Source: Chrysomallon squamiferum
Taxonomy: Eukaryota; Mollusca; Gastropoda; Neomphalida; Peltospiridae
DNA length: 64,000 nt
Direction of reading: 5' to 3'
Assembly (NCBI GenBank): GCA_012295275.1
Contig: CM022675.1
Location: 2,743,197 to 2,807,196 of the forward strand
The first letter of the stretch is position 1; the number at the start of each line of letters is the position of its first letter. Both the position numbers and the translations under genes were made by a program. This document shows positions 58,974 through 64,000 of this stretch, piece by piece. The notes below the pieces were generated by a model. The model saw only the letters and a list, made by a program, of their open reading frames with translations, searched no databases and was not told the DNA's origin.

Positions 58974-61900
58974 ACTAACATTCACTCACATCGTTTGTGT
59001 TGACATTGGTCACCATAGAAACCGGATGAACAATAACACGCCTTTTCTCCATTTTTGTTGTAACAGATGCCGTCATTGTCGCAGGAATCATTTATTTTAG
59101 AACACGGTGGTTGTCCACTTGCACCTCAAATGATGATGATGATGATAATAACGATGATGACTGTGATGATGATGATGTTGTAGTTGTAATACTAATAGCT
59201 TCTCATAGCGAAGTAATAGCATAATGACGGAAAAGAAGAAAACAGAAACAAAGAAAAACAAATACAAAATTACAGCAGCAGAATATGATGAACGTGACGT
59301 CAAAAACATAAGGAATAAAAATTAATAAAACTACAGCCTATAGAGAGAAATTATATAATTATAAAGAAAAACAAAACAAAAACAACAAGTAAATTAATTA
59401 ATAAAATAAAATAAATAAAACAGGAGAAAAAGAAGATTACTTTCATTAAAACCGCAGTCGTAGCCGCTGTAGTTGTCACCTTCACAGTCGCAAAAGCCGT
59501 CTTCAAGACAGTCTTTGTTGTAAGCGCAGTCCTGCCCGTCTCGATGACAGTGAAAGTAGAAATCTGAGTATTACAGAGTAATGTGAACATCTTACAGTTA
59601 TAAGATACCAGTCTGAACACATTACAGTTATAACATACCAGTCTGAACATCTTACAGTTAAAACACACCAGTCTGAACATAGAGAGTAATGTGAACATCT
59701 TACAGTTATAACATACCAGTCTGAACATAGAGAGTAATGCGAACATCTTACAGTTATAACACACCAGTCTGAACATCTTACAGTTATAACATACCAGTCT
59801 GAACATCTTACAGTTATAACATACCAGTCTGAACATCTTACAGTTATAACACACCAGTGTGAACATCATACAGTTATAACACACCAGTGTGAACATCTTA
59901 CAGTTATAACACACCAGTCTGAACATCTTACAGTTATAACACACCAGTCTGAACATCATACAGTTATAACACACCAGTGTGAACATCTTACAGTTATAAC
60001 ATACCAGTCTGAACATCTTACAGTTATAACACACCAGTCTGAACATCATACAGTTATAACACACCAGTGTGAACATCTTACAGTTATAACACACCAGTCT
60101 GAACAGAGAGAGTAATGTGAACATCTTACAGTTATAAGATACCAGTCTGAACATCATACAGTTATAACATACCAGTCTGAACACATTACAGTTATAACAT
60201 ACCAGTGTGAACATCTTACAGTTAAAACACACCAGTCTGAACATAGAGAGTAATGTGAACATCTTACAGTTATAACATACCAGTCTGAACATAGAGAGTA
60301 ATGCGAACATCTTACAGTTATAACACACCAGTCTGAATATCCTACAGTTATAACAGACCAGTCTGAACATCATACAGTTATAACACACCAGTCTGAACAT
60401 CTTACAGTTATAACACACCAGTCTGAACATCATACAGTTATAACACACCAGTCTGAACATCTTACAGTTATAACATACCAGTCTGAACATCTTACAGTTA
60501 TAACATACCAGTCTGAACATCTTACAGTTATAACACACCAGTCTGAACATCATACAGTTATAACACACCAGTGTGAACATCTTACAGTTATAACACACCA
60601 GTCTGAACAGAGAGAGTAATGTGAACATCTTACAGTTATAACACACCAGTCTGAACATCATACAGTTATAACACACCAGTGTGAACATCTTACAGTTATA
60701 ACACACCAGTGTGAACATCTTACAGTTATAACACACCAGTCTGAACAGAGAGAGTAATGTGAACATCTTACAGTTATAACATACCAGTCTGAACACAGAG
60801 AGTAATGTGAACATCTTACAGTTATAACACACCAGTCTGAACATCATACAGTTATAACACACCAGTGTGAACATCTTACAGTTATAACACACCAGTCTGA
60901 ACAGAGAGAGTAATGTGAACATCTTACAGTTATAACACACCAGTCTGAATATCCTACAGTTATAACATACCAGTCTGAATATCCTACAGTTATAATATAC
61001 CAGTCTGAACATAGAGAGTAATGTGAACATCTTACAGTTATAACACACCAGTCTGAACATCTTACAGTTATAACATACCAGTCTGAACATAGAGAGTAAT
61101 GTGAACATCTTACAGTTATAACACACCAGTCTGAACATCTTACAGTTATAACATACCAGTCTGAACATCTTACAGTTATAACACACCAGTCTGAACATAG
61201 AGAGTAATGTGAACATCTTACAGTTATAACATACCAGTGTGAACATAGAGAGTAATGTGAACATCTTACAGTTATAACACACCAGTCTGAACATCTTACA
61301 GTTATAACATACCAGTCTGAACATCTTACAGTTATAACATACCAGTCTGAACATCTTACAGTTATAACACACCAGTCTGAACATCTTACAGTTATAACAC
61401 ACCAGTCTGAACATCATACAGTTATAACACACCAGTCTGAACATCTTACAGTTATAACACACCAGTCTGAACATAGAGAGTAATGTGAACATCTTACAGT
61501 TATAATCTGAAAATATTCACTTATAATAGCGTTCTGATTATTACAGACATAAAGTAATGTGAACATTTTAGAATTATAATAATTATCCAAAAATACCAGA
61601 CTGAATAAGTTAAAGTTATAATGGGAGTCATGATATGATACGGTTATAACAGTATCCCAAATGTAACAGCAATATCAACATAATAATGTTATAATAGTAA
61701 TGTGTTTTTTTTTAATTTTTTGTACGACAGTTAAAACTTGTTTGAGAATATCACAAATGAAATAACAGTTTGATTAAATTACAGTTAGAATACCAGTTGA
61801 ACATCTCACAAATATAATAATAGTTTGATCACAAATATAATAATAGTTTGATCACAAATATAATAATAGTTTGATCACAAATATAATAATAGTTTGATCA

Positions 61901-62255
61901 CAAATTTAATAATAGTTTGATCACACTACTAAAATTCTTGTTGAACGTCGTAAATAGAATAAGAGTTTATTTCATCACACAGTTAACTTACTAGCTGAAT
62001 ACAGTTAACTTACCAGCTGAATACAGTTAACTTACCAGCTGAATACAGTTAACTTACTAGCTGAATACAGTTAACTTACTAGCTGAATACAGTTAACTTA
62101 CCAGCTGAATACAGTTAGCTTACTAGCTGAATACAGTTGAGTCTAGCACGTCAGTGACTGTGAAAGTTGTGTTACTTACGTTCTGAGTTGGAAATGTCGA
62201 GAAACTGGACGGCAAACAAAATCAGACGGATCCAAGAAAAGACACAGGAAGCCAT
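55306..62255 (-). CDS. ZP gene C: EGF-EGF-ZP protein, predicted secreted
   Basis: Predicted 384-aa paralogue of genes A and B. Minus-strand exons are 62255-62180 (signal peptide, 25 aa), 59563-59441 and 59124-58990 (two six-cysteine EGF-like domains), 58585-58401 and 57755-57616 (ZP-N, HTDCGG and VTCTE), 57177-57017 and 56872-56794 (ZP-C start, VESCVADN), 56310-56142 ([10 protein letters not shown] to SCKQ) and 55392-55306 ([14 protein letters not shown], then TAG). Sizes and phases follow gene A; exon 8 is 169 bp in all three genes. The furin-like KRRKRR is at residues 364-369 and the frame closes at residue 384 with no transmembrane helix. Exon 6 must use the donor GCA-A/GTTAGT, because a GC donor four bases upstream would break the frame. 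The acceptor at 59125 (TTTGAG) is weak. The ATG follows an acceptor (AAGTTCAG), so a non-coding first exon is expected above 62258. Confidence 0.85.
55640..56140. repeat. GT-rich microsatellite in the last intron of gene C
   Basis: About 500 bases of TGTGTGTG and TGTGAATG units starting at the donor of exon 8. The Thr/His frames on the minus strand are repeat translations. Confidence 0.95.
56400..56490. repeat. ATA run
   Basis: Simple trinucleotide run in gene C intron 7. Confidence 0.95.
56587..56770. mobile_element. Dispersed repeat fragment, copy 2 (related to 21390-21560)
   Basis: Shares TATCTACTCTTAT, GTCAGTGTC, CATGACAG, CTTTTAAA, CATCTCAGA and GCTTCATTA in order with copy 1. It lies in gene C intron 7. 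Confidence 0.5.
57240..57325. repeat. ATT run in gene C intron 5
   Basis: About 28 ATT units. Confidence 0.95.
58130..58400 (-). repeat. About 26-bp minisatellite beginning at the exon 4 donor of gene C
   Basis: On the minus strand the donor GTATTATCTACCTGTCCATCAG runs straight into units of GACACTTTATCTACCTGTCC plus ATCA. Related, more degenerate units continue to about 58130. Confidence 0.85.
58800..58975. repeat. TA and GA runs in gene C intron 3
   Basis: TA run 58800-58872 and GA run 58884-58972, ending 15 bases before the EGF 2 donor on the minus strand. Confidence 0.95.
59565..61510 (-). repeat. About 30/38-bp minisatellite filling gene C intron 1 next to the EGF 1 acceptor
   Basis: On the minus strand, units AGACTGGTGTGTTATAACTG plus TAAGATGTTC alternate with a longer unit containing CACATTACTCTCTATGTTCAG. 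The longer unit resembles the true acceptor CACATTACTCTGTAATACTCAG at 59564. The 713-residue frame ([10 protein letters not shown] repeated) results from the 30-bp period. Confidence 0.95.
61800..62145. repeat. Two short arrays (23 bp and 22 bp) in gene C intron 1
   Basis: CACAAATATAATAATAGTTTGAT repeats about five times at 61808-61925. CTGAATACAGTTAACTTACTAG repeats about seven times at 61985-62140. The second array reads CTAGTAAGTTAAC or CTGGTAAGTTAAC on the gene strand, donor-like, 40 bases from the exon 1 donor. Confidence 0.9.
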
Positions 62256-62261
62256 TATCTG

Positions 62262-62600
62262 AACTTGTATTTAAAATGAATAGCTGTTGAATTATTTATC
62301 AGTTAGAAATGAATAGTTGTTTTATTATGTTTCCTGGATAAATATCACTTCTTTTACTTTTTTTTTTCTTACCTTTTTTTTTTTTTTTCTGCGATATATA
62401 TATAATTTTTTTTTTTTTTCCTCATTTATACGATGTAAAATCATTATTATTTTCAGTGTGTTTCAGTTTGCACTGTCAGATAAAAGAAACGGTTGTGGAA
62501 ATAGTCAAGGCTTTGATTGCGTCCACTGACAGATTGTAAAGCTGTGCACCCCTCTCCGAGTGAGAAGTAGAAGTAGAAAGTGTTTGTAAGGTACACTGTC
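62262..62600. other. Upstream region of gene C
   Basis: Poly-T tracts (62360-62420), then a unique block (62450-62580) that could include the gene C promoter or untranslated first exon. No defined element recognised. Confidence 0.4.
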
Positions 62601-63965
62601 TCATTTACTCAATGTTATCACCGCTCTGTGTACATAACAGAGGCATTTGAAAGAAAAGCGAACCTCTGTACATTGAAATGGGGCATAAAGATTTCTCTTT
62701 CGAAAACGACATGCCTCCTTTTCAACAAGATCACACTAAACATCGACCACAACGTCATAACACAAACCAAAACATTCAGATTTCGACAGCCAACTCAACT
62801 TCCGATGCCACATACACAACATAATTGCATCCTGCAAAAAAACACTCAATCTTCTAAAGCTAATTTCCGGAACCAGTTGGGAAGCAAACAAGTCAAGGCT
62901 AATTTTGATATACAAAGCGTGTATTCTCTCCATGCTCGACTATGGAGCCACGGCTTACTTGAATGCTCCCAAACTCTCTTTAAAAAAACTAGATGTAATT
63001 CAATCCAGCCACCTGCCAAACACAACACCATCCGACAGCCTCCTGTCAGAATATAGCATCCAACCACTGAAATACAGAAGAAAGCTGCAGTTACTAAAAT
63101 ACAGCCTGAAAATACACACACTCAACACAGACCACCCGGTCAAGGATCTGGTCCCCGACCAACAAAGGATACGACAACTCTTTAAATTGCATAGTCTACT
63201 ACTATCGAATTTCCCGACAACAGCTAGCGAAATCGCAAGGGAAACAGGAATAGGGGAAATGCCACTGCCGGCATACCACAAAGAAACTAAACCAGCAATA
63301 AACACACCTTTCCTGATCAAAACAGAAACAGACAAAACAGAGTTACCACCCTTCAAAAAAGCCATATTTCTAGCAGCAGCAAACGACCACTACAAACAAC
63401 ACACGCACATCTACACCGATGGATAAAAAAAACCCAGACAACGGGAGAGTAGGATTCGCCTTCATAGCCCAAGATCACACAAACAAACCCACATGCATAC
63501 AATTCAGCCGCATCAGAAATCACCTTTCGGTGTATACGGCCGAATTGGTAGCCATCATCAGAGCCATGCTGTGGGTAAAACACAACAACAATACAACACG
63601 GACATTCCAGCAGACGAGACCTGCTCGGCAAAATACAACAACTACACGAGGAAATACAACACAACAAGAAAGAACTAACCATCGAGTGGCTGTCAGCACA
63701 CGTCAGCATCATCGGCAACGAACTTGCCGAACATTACGCCAAAGAGTCACTCAGCATTAAAGACAAAGACATATGCACCGACATACACTACGGAACAAAC
63801 GAAATTCTGTCCATCGCAACCAAATATTACGACAAACAAACTACACAAACAAACTACACAACACCAAAAACAAATGGCACTTGAACATCAAACCACTCAC
63901 CAAAACACCCAAAATTACACTCGCCAACAAACTACACAACAACAATCTCACCAAAGTCAGAACTA
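62600..63965 (+). mobile_element. Decayed non-LTR retrotransposon 3' part (reverse transcriptase end and RNase H)
   Basis: The end of a reverse transcriptase domain is visible near 62630-62710 (WGIKISLSKTTCLLF). It is followed after a frame change by the conserved linker IYKACILSMLDYGATAYLNA (about 62900-62965). An RNase H domain comes next: HIYTDG at 63409-63426, YTAELVAIIRAM near 63534 and, in another frame, WLSAHVSIIGNELAEHYAKE near 63685-63745. At least three frame breaks and a stop in the middle make it inactive. The 5' part is missing and the 3' end lies beyond the window. RNase-H-bearing non-LTR clades (I, R1, LOA and relatives) fit; the clade is not assignable by eye. It lies just upstream of gene C in opposite orientation. 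Confidence 0.75.
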
Positions 63966-64000
63966 GTTACTCGACCAATTTAAATGCAATCAGATTCAAA

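Noticed and set aside
59351-61492. 713-residue minus-strand open frame of repeated [10 protein letters not shown]
   Set aside because: 30-bp period minisatellite in gene C intron 1. Its 3' end merely overlaps the real EGF exon in another frame.

Overview
This is a eukaryotic, animal-type window. Genes are split into short exons with GT-AG introns, CDS-like sequence is a small fraction, and the rest is AT-rich DNA full of di-, tri- and tetranucleotide microsatellites and of minisatellites with 22-78 bp units. The gene content (a secreted CBM14 chitin-binding protein, EGF/zona-pellucida proteins, group A SRCR domains, a RING E3 of TRIM/NHL type, an RNase-H-bearing non-LTR retroelement remnant) suits an invertebrate, and I would guess a lophotrochozoan such as a mollusc. 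Nothing here fixes the species.

Layout. (1) 4637-10230, minus: a three-exon secreted CBM14 protein with a 39-bp micro-exon, a 4.6-kb first intron and a TATA box near 10384-10391. (2) 12.7-13.1 kb and 16.3-16.6 kb: a nearly identical inverted pair, each carrying an orphan terminal exon. (3) 21850-29630, plus: ZP gene A (signal peptide, two EGF-like domains, ZP module, RRKR site, transmembrane helix); its exon for the first half of ZP-C looks destroyed. (4) 34829-37067, plus: a two-exon RING/coiled-coil/NHL-like protein without a visible B-box. (5) 40634-54729, plus: ZP gene B, 15 coding exons, whose ZP-C module is split by a two-SRCR cassette. (6) 55306-62255, minus: ZP gene C, a 9-exon paralogue convergent with B. 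(7) 62.6-64.0 kb, plus: a decayed non-LTR retroelement tail.

The three ZP genes share exon order, exon sizes and intron phases (1,1,1,0,2,1,2,0), so they form a local paralogous cluster. A is predicted membrane-anchored. B and C stop soon after the furin-type site and are predicted secreted. ZP modules polymerise extracellular proteins, so the cluster may encode one anchored and two soluble matrix or surface components; that link is inference.

The most unusual features are (a) two SRCR domains inserted by a phase 1-1 exon cassette inside ZP-C of gene B; (b) minisatellites, a different one in nearly every larger intron of the ZP genes, several of which have copied the adjacent splice site; (c) a 33-bp array at the last donor of gene B that is open in the coding frame and repeats both a donor and an N-glycosylation sequon; (d) an inverted copy, about 34 kb away, of the intron segment downstream of the SRCR cassette, lying next to one of the orphan terminal exons. 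All exon models were read by eye from splice motifs, phase and paralogue comparison; no transcript evidence was available.
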